Assembly (NCBI GenBank): GCA_951799405.1
Contig: OX637343.1
Coordinates: 2,666,001 to 2,730,000, forward strand
Length of the DNA: 64,000 nucleotides
Source: Agapetus fuscipes
Taxonomy: Eukaryota; Arthropoda; Insecta; Trichoptera; Glossosomatidae
Direction: 5' to 3'
Position 1 is the stretch's first letter, and the number at the start of each line of letters is the position of its first letter. The notes below the pieces were generated by a model. It did no database searches and was not told where the DNA came from. It saw only the letters and a list, made by a program, of their open reading frames with translations. This document shows, in pieces, positions 21,180 to 32,800 of this stretch. Both the position numbers and the translations under genes were made by a program.

Positions 21180-21310
21180 GATGTCACCTGCCCTGGCTAA
21201 AGACAATACAGAGCGTCATAATTTAAATACAATATTATGCAGGTAGTTTGAAAAGACACTTAATTAAGTGCATCGTCCTGCATTTAGGATTACCGCCAAC
21301 TGTATGGGCT
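21180..21310 (+). repeat. GATGTCACCTG repeat copy
   Basis: Matches 8706-8835 over GATGTCACCTGCCCTGGCT and AATACAATATTATGCAGG. Confidence 0.55.
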
Positions 21311-21555
21311 CACAGTGCTGTAAACTAGAAAAAATCCCCATTTTTTTAATTTACATCACATAGCCGAGGGATATTTGAATGTTCATAGTCCATTGTTTGG
21401 ATTCTTATATCCTTAACTTATCATAAATTTAATTAACTTTGAAGATTAAAACTGAAACAAAAGTGTATTACTTTGCCGTCGGGTGTGAAAATTGAAATTG
21501 ATGTAAATATTAGTTGTGTATCCTAGTTAAGGTATTGTTTGTATGTTGGTGGGGA

Positions 21556-22938
21556 TCAATTCAGCAGATGGTTGAGCTCCTCGGTGAGATGCATGCCGGT
21601 GGCCATGGCGTGCGTGGCGTGTGCTGCGTGGGCAGCGTGCCCCGCCTGGCTCATGTGCTGCGCCTCCATGTTGTGCGCCACCTCACTGATGTGCGTGACA
21701 ATGGTGCCGTGGGGAACTTGCCCATGCGGCGCTTCACTCATGTGGGGGGAGTCAGTCATGTGCGAGTTGTCATTCATGTGAGCGTTCTCGTTCATGTGGG
21801 GGTTTTCGCTCATGTGCGGGTTGTCAGTCATGTGCGAGTTGTCGGCCATGTGGGAGTTGTCGGCCATGTGGGGGTTTTCGCTCATGTGCGAGTTGTCGTT
21901 CATGTGGGGCTCGTTGAGGTGCGAGTTGTCGCTCATGTGGGAGGGCGTGAGGCTGACAGGGTCTGCCACGTTGTTGGCGAAGGTGGTGTACATGGCCTCG
22001 TGGGACAGCTTGTGCTTCTTGAGGTCCATCTCCTTGGAGGCGCTGTAGTTGCACTGGGTGCACTCGTAGCGCTTGAGCGCGCCGCCCCCATGCACCAGCA
22101 TGTGGCTCTTGAGGTTGCTCTGGAACTTGGTGGAGTAGGAGCACTCGCTGCACACGTAGGGCTTCTCCTCCGTGTGGGTGGCCAGGTGCGTCTTGAGGTT
22201 GCACATGTGGTTGGCGCGGTAGGAGCAGTGCGGGCAGGGGAACAGCTTGTCCTTCTTGTGGGTGAGCATGTGGGTCTTGAGGTTGCACTTGTGGCGGCAG
22301 CGGTACGAGCACTCGGTGCAGAGGAAGGGCTTGTCCTCGTTGTGCGTGCGCATGTGCATCTTGAGGTTGCAGGAGTAGATGGTGGAGTAGGAGCAGTCGC
22401 TGCAGGCGAACAGCTTCTCCTTGGTGTGGGAGAACATGTGCGTCTTGAGGTTGCACGAGTAGCGCGTGCAGTAGCCGCACTCGCTGCACGTGTAGGCCTT
22501 CTCCTCCGTGTGCGTGAGCATGTGGGACTTGAGGCCGCGCGCGCGGAAGAACGTGTAGCTGCAGTGCGGGCACTCGAAGGGCTTGGAGCCCGTGTGCTTG
22601 AGGACGTGGTTGCGCAGGTTGCCCGCCGTCTTGGTGCGGAAGTTGCAGTGCGGGCACGCGTGCGGCTTCTCGCCCGAGTGGTCCAGCAGGATGTGGTTGT
22701 TGAGGTGCGTGAGCTGCGACGCGCGGAAGCTGCACTGCGAGCACGAGTACGGCTTGTCGGGCGCGCCCAGCCCGCCCAGCGGGCCCAGCCGCAGCCCGTC
22801 CTCGGGGCCCGTCTGGACGTGGACGTGACGGGTCTCGGTCGAGTAAATAGGGCCCGGCCGCCCGATGCCCAGCTGATCCGACACCTTCTGGTCCTCCTCC
22901 TTGACCGCTACGTCCTCGTGGTAGTCCATGGACAGCAT
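21556..22938 (-). CDS. C2H2 zinc-finger protein with HM-repeat tail, 460 aa
   Basis: Predicted nuclear DNA- or RNA-binding protein, gene not recognised. It is a single exon from ATG 22938 to the stop at 21556-21558. Residues 1-62 are acidic then Gly/Pro-rich. Residues 63-313 hold nine C2H2 fingers. Fingers 4-8 are unusually alike, with a CNLKTHM-type helix in most of them, so their predicted base contacts repeat. Residues 333-405 are a tandem hexapeptide repeat of the type HM(S/N/A/T)(D/E)N(S/P), followed by a His/Ala-rich stretch (HAAHAAHATHA) and the end LTEELNHLLN. GC content, especially at third positions, is far above the surroundings and the other zinc-finger gene. A second in-frame ATG at 22929 is possible. 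Upstream sequence offers only a weak acceptor (AATAG at about 22940), so I infer an intronless ORF. It could be a retrogene with its own promoter, or the last exon of a longer gene. Confidence 0.85.
   Translation of the reverse strand: MLSMDYHEDVAVKEEDQKVSDQLGIGRPGPIYSTETRHVHVQTGPEDGLRLGPLGGLGAPDKPYSCSQCSFRASQLTHLNNHILLDHSGEKPHACPHCNFRTKTAGNLRNHVLKHTGSKPFECPHCSYTFFRARGLKSHMLTHTEEKAYTCSECGYCTRYSCNLKTHMFSHTKEKLFACSDCSYSTIYSCNLKMHMRTHNEDKPFLCTECSYRCRHKCNLKTHMLTHKKDKLFPCPHCSYRANHMCNLKTHLATHTEEKPYVCSECSYSTKFQSNLKSHMLVHGGGALKRYECTQCNYSASKEMDLKKHKLSHEAMYTTFANNVADPVSLTPSHMSDNSHLNEPHMNDNSHMSENPHMADNSHMADNSHMTDNPHMSENPHMNENAHMNDNSHMTDSPHMSEAPHGQVPHGTIVTHISEVAHNMEAQHMSQAGHAAHAAHATHAMATGMHLTEELNHLLN
21724..21942 (-). 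repeat. 18-bp coding minisatellite (HM hexapeptides)
   Basis: About 12 units of 18 bp inside the zinc-finger ORF. Each contains CACATG (His-Met) plus an Asn/Asp/Glu codon run. Unit number is likely to vary between alleles. Confidence 0.85.
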
Positions 22939-23309
22939 TCTATTCCTTTTGAATCAATTTTGGTCGGTTATTTTGTACAATTTGGGCAAATTAGTGAAAC
23001 ACTTAAGGTGGAGCGAGGAGAAATGTCATTAAGTATAATTATCACTCCAATAGACAACGGGGACGCGCAGGACATCATAGACAATAAGCACACGACTTTC
23101 CTGCGGAATTTTATACCTACCATGACAATTTCACCAATGTTATTTACATTTCTGTCTATGGTAATGGCCTTCAATTTTTGACAGCTGTCATGTATGTTGG
23201 TGTTTTTTTTATTTGGCCTGATTTTTGTTTTCGTTTTATTCAATTTCTATTTTGGCCTCAATCCAGAATTTCAAATGCCATACTATTAAAATATCTCAGT
23301 TATAAGAGC

Positions 23310-23650
23310 TCTTCTTGAATATAAAGTGACGTTAAAAATTGAGATAGATTTGAGCCGCCAAACTCTCAGATCTGCAGGGTGTGGGGTGGTTGACTTAGTC
23401 CAGCCGTCACGTCAGACACGCACTAATTTTGGGGACCGTGCTTTCCGGTTTGCGGGCCCAATGGAGTGGAACAGACTACCACCTAATGTGAGGAAGGCAG
23501 AAACTGTTGGTGTCTTTGAAGGAGCACTAAAGACGCATCTTTACAAAAAATCTTATCTGTGATTTGAGAGGGCCCTTGAGGTGTGACACACACAAAAACG
23601 GCGCTCTTCAATTATGTGTACCTTATAAATAAATTATCCTTGTATATTTA
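23310..23650 (+). mobile_element. LINE 3' end, donor of the ATT-type SINE tail
   Basis: The open frame ends with TNFGDRAFRFAGPMEWNRLP, NVRK, FEGALKTHLYKKSYL and a stop at about 23560, a typical non-LTR reverse transcriptase C-terminus. The next 60 bp (GAGGGCCCTTGAGGTGTGAC, ACACACAAAAACGGCGCTC) equal the last module of the SINEs at 8271, 32833 and 43650. Fragments of the same LINE are at 34975 and 36190. Confidence 0.82.
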
Positions 23651-23699
23651 TATAAATATATTCAAATCGTGTGATATTTACATATAAACGCAACTAAGC

Positions 23700-24181
23700 T
23701 ACACATATAGTGTAACTTCTTGCCTGCGTTATCCCCGAAGGGGTCGCATGTGGTGTTTCGGGACCTATTTATTTTTACAGGTAAGGGGGCCGGCCTCACA
23801 CCAACCACTTTCAGTTGAAGTGGGGGTTTCCCAGCTCCCGGGGGGGCTGGTTCTCATTTCTTGTGAAGGCTGAGTAAACCTTTGAGATCGAACCCTTGCT
23901 CTCGGCATGGAATGCAAGCATTCTACCAATTGAGCTACCGACCTTTTTACGAGCTTGATCGTCGTTGCTACAAAGTGCCAATTCTCAAGCAAGACCCAGT
24001 TGCTGTTAGGCTGGATGGACCTTTGGTGACCGGTCATTGGTAAAGGTTTTATGAATTTTTCAATCCAGCGAAGAGCAAATTTGAAAATATATATGGTATA
24101 TTTTTTGTGCTCCGCCGGGAATCGAACCCACAACCTTCCCATTCAGAGTCCGCAGTGTTACCACTGAGCTACGGACCGGTC
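23700..24181 (-). mobile_element. dimeric SINE (SINE 1 followed by SINE 2)
   Basis: From 24181 downward: tRNA-Gln-like head (GGTCCGTAGCTCAGTGGTAA with ACTCTGAAT at the anticodon arm and B-box GGTTCGATTCCC), body to CGAGCTCG, then AAAAAGGTCGGTAGCTC opening SINE 2, which runs to about 23700. The junction GAGCTCGTAAAAA-GGTCGG also occurs at 47765-47785. No 5S head. Confidence 0.82.
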
Positions 24182-24494
24182 ATATTATTCACATATTATT
24201 ATTTGAAATATATAAATATAAATGATATTTACACATTTAAAAATAAATCAAACGCAATTTTATTAAAACATTTTATTTTGTATTCCAGTCTGTTTGAAAT
24301 CGTTTTTTTAATATTAAACATCAAACAATAAAATGATTAGTAATAATAATGTCAAATTTAATATTTTACAAAAACACCGCTTTACTCCCTAACCCTAAGT
24401 ACATGTTAACACATAATCATCTTAACTATAGTGCCCTAGAAATACTTTTTATTTAATATTTTAAAATACAATGACAAGGCGAATTGATCCAGAG

Positions 24495-24560
24495 ACAATA
24501 AGGAAGAAATGGAGGCAACCCTACAGTGGCTCTAGCCACAGAGTTGCAGTTACAAAAAAA
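24495..24560 (+). mobile_element. LINE tail scrap
   Basis: AAGAAATGGAGGCAACCCTAC and GAGTTGCAGTTACA match the end of the 11281 LINE family. Confidence 0.5.
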
Positions 24561-24819
24561 AAGAAAATTATAGTATGTAGTAAATCAAGAAAAATTAAGT
24601 CTGAACAGAGTTTCAAATTTTTTTTCTAATACCTATCACAGGTCTATGCGACTAGGGCCATTGACAACCAATATCAATATGAGTCGGATAGATTCAAACG
24701 CGGTTATTGTTATTTTTTCGAAAATGAGATATATGTATGAACATGATTTCCTGCGTTTGAATATTTAAGTATATATTGCTAATTTAAAATAAAAAAAACA
24801 TAAATTATTGCCATCTTTC

Positions 24820-25062
24820 TTTCTAAATGACTCAAGAAACTGACCCACATTCTGTAAAAACTTGGTGCACTTTTGCCAATGCCACCCCTTTCAGGGAATG
24901 TCGACAGGAGTTAAGGTTTAGGTATGTTCATGTGAAATTTGATTTTTTTGTAAGTGCAAATGCAGCATGTGTAAACGGTAACCTACACATGTCTGCCTTT
25001 GGAAGTGCATTGAGTATAAGCTTTAAATGTCATATATCTTCGCAACTTAGATTATAGACAGA
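24820..25062 (+). repeat. TTCCTTGACTTATAGG repeat family copy (diverged)
   Basis: Keeps TTTTGCCAATGCCACCCC, TCAGGGAATGTCGACAGGAG and the end GCAACTTAGATTATAGA. Confidence 0.7.
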
Positions 25063-25339
25063 AATGCTATATATCTATTGTAATTTCTGTTTTAATGTCT
25101 TTACTGAAACAAGCGTCACTTTTCTGACAGTGTTCTATTTATAATAAAGTTTTAAACTTCATTCCCTTGAATTTTTTATTCAAAAAAATGGCTTCAGAGG
25201 TTGAAATGATCAATTCACTTTCCCATCATTGGTGAGATTTTTTTAATTTGTCCTTTAGATACAACATCTTTTGGCACCAATATTGTTTTAATATTTGTTG
25301 AATAAATGAAGTAAAATGGGTTCGACACAACAAAAAACC

Positions 25340-25460
25340 CCTCGGCTATGTGATGTCACCCATAGTAAATATTTCTAAAAAAAATTGTTGAAAATGGTTG
25401 ACAGCAACTGTTATGCTAAATGCAGTAAGTTGCACTTTAGTGTCTTTTCAAACAACCTAC
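25340..25460 (-). repeat. GATGTCACC repeat, inverted copy
   Basis: Reverse complement of the 8706 and 21180 repeats over AGTGTCTTTTCAAAC and CATAATATTGTATTGAA. Confidence 0.45.
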
Positions 25461-25856
25461 ATAATATTGTATTGAAGTTGTGACTCTCTGTCTCGCCTAT
25501 AGTCTGGTCAAGGGACAGGACATATTTTTGCCACATTTTAAATAGCACAAGTCTATTAGTGATATTAGAAATAAAAATTTAGAAAAAATCTGGACGAAAT
25601 TGAGACAGCTCCTTCGCAATCTATCATTTTACAACTCTCTTTCATTGGAAGAATGAATGTCACAATATATCCAGATCTTAAACAATAATTTGATCGGCAC
25701 ACTGTGAAAAGTTTGGCTGGATAATGTCACAGGCTCATAATAAATAAATAATGAGGTGGATTCCCGATAATCAGGGATTTATTTTTATTTTATAGCATTT
25801 TGAAACAAACGTACAGTGGCATCCGATGACAGATGTGATAAATACAGTACGTAGTT

Positions 25857-26077
25857 GATGATGATGAGGATGCAGCATCCATTCTTACAGGCTGACCATG
25901 GTCCAGTATTTCTTCTCAGAAGGCAGTTCAAGTACGAGCCTTGAAGAAATCAGTCACAAGTTCACTGATGAAACGTAGCAGCCTTCTAAGAAGAAAAAAA
26001 CAGCCTTCTGGGAAGAAATACTGGACCATTGTCTACAAGCCCGGAAGAATGGATGCTGCATCCTCATCATCATCATC
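25857..26077. repeat. foldback of about 220 bp
   Basis: GATGATGAGGATGCAGCATC and CCAGTATTTCTTCTCAGAAG on the left mirror CTTCTGGGAAGAAATACTGG and GATGCTGCATCCTCATCATC on the right. Neither strand gives a believable ORF. Confidence 0.8.
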
Positions 26078-26818
26078 TGAAGCCGGCCATGAAAGCCTAA
26101 AAACACTTACAGTTCGTAGTGTTTAGCATCTTTTCAATATACCTGCAAAATAATGATTTAGAGTGTAACTGTATGATCTGTCAGTGTTACATTCTATTTT
26201 GTATTGATGGCAGCACCAGGATGATGGTGGTCAGATTCGGAACTAATACCCTTGGCAACCAATCACAAGTGCCTAGCAACCCGGCTTAGCGACATCTAAT
26301 TCAGCTAAGTAAGCATTTTGAATGTGCGGACTCGGTTGAAGTGATAGTTTACGTTAAAGGCGTCCATTTAATTTTTATTTTAACTTAATCAATTGAAACC
26401 TTTTCTCCTTATTTTTTAAACTGAATTCATCCTGTATTTCTCACATTTTTCAAACGTTTACTGTATAATATTAATTATTTTAAAAGTGACAGTAAATTGT
26501 CACAAAATATATTAATTCTTTGTAAAAATTGCTACCTATTTGAGATATCATTGTAAATTTGACACATGTTTTTACACCTTAAATGTACAAGAAATTTGAA
26601 ACAAATCTGTATTTATAATTTTCTAATATTCACATTTATTAAATGGACATTAAATGCAAAAATCAGTAAAGATTAACTTTTATTTATACTTAATGGTAAT
26701 TAAATTACTTTTAATTATTTAACAAAATATTTAACATTCTTGCCAAAGCAATAAAGATATGAAATTTGTCAAAACAATAATAAATAAAGAGAAGTATGGG
26801 TCCTTAACCTATGGTTAA

Positions 26819-27588
26819 GGTCCCATCTGGAAGAAAGCATTAAATTTGGGATATATCGCACGTTTAATAATAAAGAGCAATAACTCAAAAAATAAGAATA
26901 TTGGGAAATCACGTTTGAAGTTGAGACAACCAGTACAACTTGTATGGGATGAAAAAGGCGACCGATGTTTTATCTCGGTCATATTCGTCCAAATTGAACG
27001 GCTGTCGCATTCTACCTATTCTTCTCGCATTGTTCTTGCGCTTTATTACAAAATCTCGATTTTCTCAATTTTTGAGTTATTTCTCTTTATTATTAAATGT
27101 GCGATATGTAGCTTTTATAGATATGGATAAATTAATACAGAAGATGAAACTGGCTGCAAAAGTGATTTTTAAATGTTTTTAATACATGACTTAAGTTAAC
27201 CGAAAACTGTTATTTATTCACCTAATAGTCTTTTAAGATAAACTTTTTATTTGATATTGAAATTTTTATTTTTTATTAAATCATGATGTATTAATCCACC
27301 TGTTTGTGGCCAGGCAAAATAGTTTGGTGAATTGCATCCCTCTTCACAAATGTGTTTAAAAAATACATATACAAAAGTTATAGTTTTTGAAATATGTTCA
27401 TATGAATATCAACCATATTTTTAAATTATTTTTTGTATCAGAACATTAAAATACATTTGAAATCATTAACAGGAACACCAATAGGATCACAACAACTAGA
27501 AAAATGATTTCCGAGTGTGTTTCTACTTCTCAAGTAAACTTGAAAGGTATGCACATTTAAAGTCTGATGCTTTCTTCTGGATAGGACC
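26819..27588. mobile_element. TIR element of 770 bp
   Basis: Starts GGTCCCATCTGGAAGAAAGC and ends with the near complement GCTTTCTTCTGGATAGGACC. Flanks are TTAA on the left and TTAG on the right, so a TTAA target is possible. Its interior contains another palindromic element. Confidence 0.6.
26852..27109. mobile_element. palindromic-ended MITE within the 770-bp element
   Basis: The left end TATCGCACGTTTAATAATAA and right end TTATTATTAAATGTGCGATA are complementary over at least 35 bp. Confidence 0.75.
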
Positions 27589-27599
27589 TTAGCCTCATA

Positions 27600-29810
27600 C
27601 ATCAGCGAGCTAAGGGCGGGTATTGCAGCAATTTTCCGACTTAACTACAAAACAATGTTTAATTCTACAAATTTCACAAAATCAACACTTAAATATAATA
27701 ATAAATCAGTAAAATCAATTGCATTCCATGCACACTGTAACAAAATAATAACATTTCTAGAGAAACTTTGTGGAAAACATTTTTTCCAAAGAAGACAATT
27801 ATTTTACAGTAAAAAATCTCATCTTCGTATATTAAAGAGATGTATTTTATATTTGTAGCTCCACTTAAACCTTTTTTACATAGTGCTTTGTTTATATTGT
27901 ATACTTACTTAAATATATTTCGTTAGTTTATCATTTTAATAAAAATAGGAAGGTACATTAAATTACATTTATTTAATAAAATAACTCACATTAGACATTT
28001 TACATTGCCATTTTTAATGGAATCTACACATTCAAAATTGCTCTTGGCCAAAAGACGTCACAGGTCACCTATTGTAAATGATAAATTGGTTTCCAGATAA
28101 TCAGGGATAAACGTTCAGTGACCATGCTGAACACCCGTTGTGGTAGGTTCAAAGTCCTGAGCTCCTCGGAGGAATGCCTGCCCATGAGGAGGCCTCCCCT
28201 TCATAGAACTATGTGTCAGCCTATATGTCAATAAATATATGTTGGCAGCACTGTAAATACAGTATGTTGGTAGGCCTGCCGGAACTAACAGATTTTGCAA
28301 CAAAAATTATCAACACACTTTGTAAAAACTGTTGAAATAAAATACCCAAAGTAAACTCCATCTTAAATTATTATGTATTGTAATACTGTCAAAAACAACA
28401 TACCTTTACAACAGTATGCATGTAGCACTCAAGAGTCTTTTCAATTTACCCAAATCAAATTGTGTTGAAGTATAACTGTATATAGTGGCTAGATTCTTAG
28501 CAACCAACCGCAAATGACTAGCAGCCAAGCTAAAGGTCGCGTCATGTAAAAAGAATGCTAGCAGTCAAGCTGCGCAGTAGGCGATTTATCGGTCTATTTG
28601 GTGGTATGAGGTGCGGCGCGGGGCGGGTGGCTCGCGCATCGCGTGGTCCCCCGTGCGCTATTGTTCGTCAGACTGTACCCATGCGCAAACACACCCCCTC
28701 CACTTTTTCTCAGTGTTCTTTTTACACGATGCGACCTGTAAGTGGCGTCAATCTTTCCCCTCAATTTAAATGTGCGGGCTCCATTAAATAAGAAGGATAT
28801 CTACATAGATCATTGTTTTAAACAATAATTCATTTTTTAATTTTAAAAATAAATCACATTTCCAATGTATCTAAAAATCCGTAGTCTTACCTTTAATTAG
28901 GATTTTATTTGAATAATGAAATTTTTTTTAGTTTTCAACAGATGGCAGCAACTTATTTACTTTTTTCTAGTACAATAAAATACGATCATCACATCAACTA
29001 AACTTATGTATGTTTTGATATTAGGCAGTTTTCATGTAGCATTTATTGTTGTTAACATTATACTTAAGTTACATTATCATGGGCGGATGATCTCAATCAA
29101 AACCATATCATCAAACTACATTTGCTTAGATTTCAGTTCAGTAAATCATTGATTTATCTAAGGGTGTGCTTGGAAGTCCAGCTTAAGAGTTACAAAAAAA
29201 ACATGGGCTCAGATTGAAATGCTCATTTTTGTTTTTATCTCTTTTGTTGCTTGTTTTGGCACATATACAGACATTCCTTGGGACTCTAATGACCTTATTA
29301 ACATTTAACAAGACGCACCACCAATTTCATCAAGAACAAACTATATATGTTTCGGAAGTACATATGTAAAAAGTTAGTTTAGGCTTGGAAATTGTGTGTC
29401 AGTTATGTTGTAATCACCCTGAACCTTATTAGGTTTAGTTTTTTAAGATTATATCGGAAACTGCTTTTGTCAATTGAAAAATGATTTAAAAAATATTCAT
29501 TACAAGAATGAAAAAAAAAGAGAATCTGGCACTCCAGTGGATTGTTAAAATCCACAATATGGAAGTAAAAAAGGAAAGAAAATGTCTTTGACCTTCCATA
29601 AGTGTGAACTTGAACAAGCTTGACCTTCAGGAAGTTTGACCTTGAGTAAGGTTAAATGATGATTATTTTTACATTACTTATGAATAGAGAGACATCTATG
29701 AGTGTGAAAGTAAAGTATTTGTACAGAGGAGCTCACGCAGGGGGGCCTTCCCTTATGAAGTAGGACTGGTGGTGCTGGTGCGGGGGCGGGGACACACCCG
29801 GGGCGCGGCG
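27600..29810. other. intergenic, few recognisable features
   Basis: No gene supported. A CpG-rich patch at about 28600-28740 carries an open frame without recognisable domains. A short B-box-like word GGTTCAAAGTCC near 28147 may mark a worn SINE. Otherwise AT-rich. Confidence 0.45.
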
Positions 29811-29873
29811 CTAGGAGCCCCGCAGCTCCTTCAGGGGCAGAGCGCAGCTGTCCCCGGTGCCATACGATAACTC
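29811..29873 (-). CDS. receptor exon 18, C-terminal 20 residues
   Basis: Acceptor GATGGTAG then codons for [20 protein letters not shown] and TAG. GC-rich codon use, with the frame set by exon 17. The Ser/Arg/Leu end could be a sorting or anchoring tail. Less certain than the other exons because it is short. Confidence 0.65.
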   Translation of the reverse strand, partial: ELSYGTGDSCALPLKELRGS

Positions 29874-32800
29874 CTACCATCAAACATCAATGATACATTA
29901 GATGAGAGAGAACAGGAAGCTGGGGTTTTACGGATGCAGAAAATAATTTAAGGTGGACATTAGCCTTCTTGAAATGTCAGATCATCCGAGATCACTTGAG
30001 AGAATGCATCCCGATCTCTTATGGCTCAAAATAAGTCTTCCACTATTCTTATCCTAGACCTATCTCGTATGTTACGGAGCCATGTGACCTGCTTCTTGCC
30101 CACACCTCATATTCCCTCAACCAATCATTCGCCGTGTTGAAAAAATGGACAATATAAAAATATATTTATTACAAGCAGTTTATTCTCCTTAATAATGAGA
30201 CACCAACAAAATAGATTTTCAGCTCTCAAAAGATTGACACATACATAACATCGATTGCTCCAAGGAAGACAGCACTAAGTCAAAAAAGATAGTTTTGCAG
30301 GAAAGCCAATTGAATGTTATTTATTCCATGGAGTACAATGCATTAACTATTTTTACCATTAATTTATTAACGAATTTAAAAAGATAGAGACACGGCTGTC
30401 ATCTTGGAATGAAGATAATGATTTGTTACCTTCAGAAATGGAAATAAGTCAAAAACCTTAATTTCGGAATTACTTCCTTCTTCCTTGGAGCAGTTGACAT
30501 GTTGAGGCACAGCAATATATCATAGTAAGCCATTATCAAATTAAAAATGGAAATTGCCGACTGACTGCAAACATGGGTTTATAATTTGAATCAAACTTTT
30601 TGTGATTCACTATAGAATCAACTTGGCACAAATTGGAAAATAGATTTTCTCAGCGGGCAAATGTCATTGTCTGGAAGTGACTTTGGTCTTAGCAACAATT
30701 AACACAATGTTAAATTTGTTTCCTTTTCCCTGGCACCTGGATCATGCAATGTCACAATTTTGTCATCTATGGAATTTTTACCAAGTTCATTGGATGTCTT
30801 TGATACTTATGGAGATAAAATGAATGCCAAATTTTCAAATAGTGGAATACAATCCGGACAGGATCTAATGTTTAACGATACCAATTAAAATAGAGTATGT
30901 ATTGTCAAATTTCATACATCTAAATACACTTAACGTACTTCTCAGTGTTTTTATGCATCTACCACTAACAACCGTTGTGTAAAAAACAAATAAAAGTAAT
31001 GGCTTGTCCGTGATGACCGGTCCGTAGTTCAGTGGTAACACTTCGGACTCTGAATGGAAGGTTGTAGGTTCGAATCCCGGCGGAGCACAAAAAATATACC
31101 ATTTGTATTTTCAAATTTGCTCTTTGCTGGGTTGAAAAATTCATAAACCTTTACCAATGACCGGTCACCAAAGGTCCATCCAGCTTTACTGCAACTGAGT
31201 CTTGCTTGAGAATGGGCGCTTTGTAGCGACGTGGTAGAATGCTTGCATTCCATGCCGAGAGCAAGGGTTCGATCTGAAAGCTTACTCAGGCTTCACAAGA
31301 AATGAGAACCAGCCCCCCGGGAGATGGGAAGCCCCCACTTCAACTGAAAGTGGTTGGTGTGAGGCCGGCTCCCTTACCTGTAAAAATAAATAGGTCCCGA
31401 ATCGCCACATGCGACCCTTTCGGGGATAATGCAGGCAAGAAGTTACACTATATGTGTAGCTTAGTTGCATTGCGTAGTGTTGCTTAGTGTGCTTGTACTT
31501 GTATACTGCCATCCAGCTAGTGGTGTTTAGTATTTCCGCAGATGCGTCTTCACTCTGTTCTGTCTGTACACACTTCTTTCATCTCCTTGACATTCAATAC
31601 TCTCTTCATGCATACTCTTCTCTTCTTCTCACTGTGCAGATTTCGGTCACATGCAATCTCGCAGATTATTTAAAAAAAATAGATTTATGAAGGGGACTGC
31701 AGTTCATAAACTTGCTACAGCCTTGTTATTAAACAAATATTACTCTGTGACTTGTCAAAATGAATCAAGAGGGAATATTGCTGAGAATAAGTGTCATTAC
31801 ATGATGTCAGTATTCGCAGTTATAGTTCCTTACCCCGTTGTAGTGAGCAGAGGGCACATAGGTAGCTGGGGCGGCGCAGCGGGCACAATGCCTGCGCAGC
31901 GCAGGACGCTGGCGGGAACCTCCTCCACAGCGCACCGCAAACCTCAGCTCCTGGGGACAACAACAGTCATCAGCAATCAATGATAGCCAACAAATCATAT
32001 AAAGGATCCACAGCGGATCAGGAAACAACTTTGAAAACAAAAATAAAGTGTTTTCCAATTTGCTTCGCTTGTGTTGCAAAGATATATTGACATTTAAGGC
32101 TTATATTTAACGAACTTCCACAAGCAGACTTCCATCAGTGTGCCGAACTTGCCGCACAGCGCGGCACAGCGTGCGATGCAAATGTTTGTTTCGGTCGACT
32201 CACGCAAGCGAACAGCAACAAATTGTGCGGGAACATTCTAGCAAAGTTCGCACACAGCTGCGTACTTGTGCGCGCGCACTGTTCAAGCGGTGGACTTGTC
32301 TCGACGTGCACGCACGCGTGTTCACGAACTCAATCTTAGCTTCCGCTTCTCGATCGAAAACATTTGTATTGGATTGGAACAATGATAAAACTATAGAATT
32401 TATTCAAGCAATTGAAACGAATCCTGGTATTTTTGGTCTTAGCAAAAGAGTGACATTAATGAAAAAAATCAGGCATGTTTATTGATTTGTTATCTAAATA
32501 ATCAAGTATTATTTTTTATACAATTTTAAAAAATACGCCACAAAATATATTCACAACAATACATTTTTTTCATTTTATTTTGTTGCTTTATGTTTTGGAA
32601 ATGTTTTTTTTCTTTATAATTATAGAATAATACAATGTCTAGAAAACCCCTGCCCTGCGCCGCATTGCATGGAGGGAGATTAGTTACCTGTCCCATTTCA
32701 CTACACAGCGACTGCCTGCCCTGCGCGGCATTCTTCTTGGAGTTCCAGCAGAACTCCAGGATGGCCACCAGGATGGCGAGGGCCAGGCCACACAGCAGCA

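Noticed and set aside
21824..22744. 306-aa minus-strand ORF
   Set aside because: Alternative frame of the same zinc-finger gene; no domain pattern.
21514..23181. 555-aa plus-strand ORF
   Set aside because: It is antisense to the GC-rich zinc-finger gene. Its Val/His/Leu-heavy composition is the mirror of C2H2 codons and the HM repeat.
28555..28791. CpG-rich 78-aa ORF as a gene
   Set aside because: No domain, no splice context, Arg-rich composition from GC content; left as intergenic.
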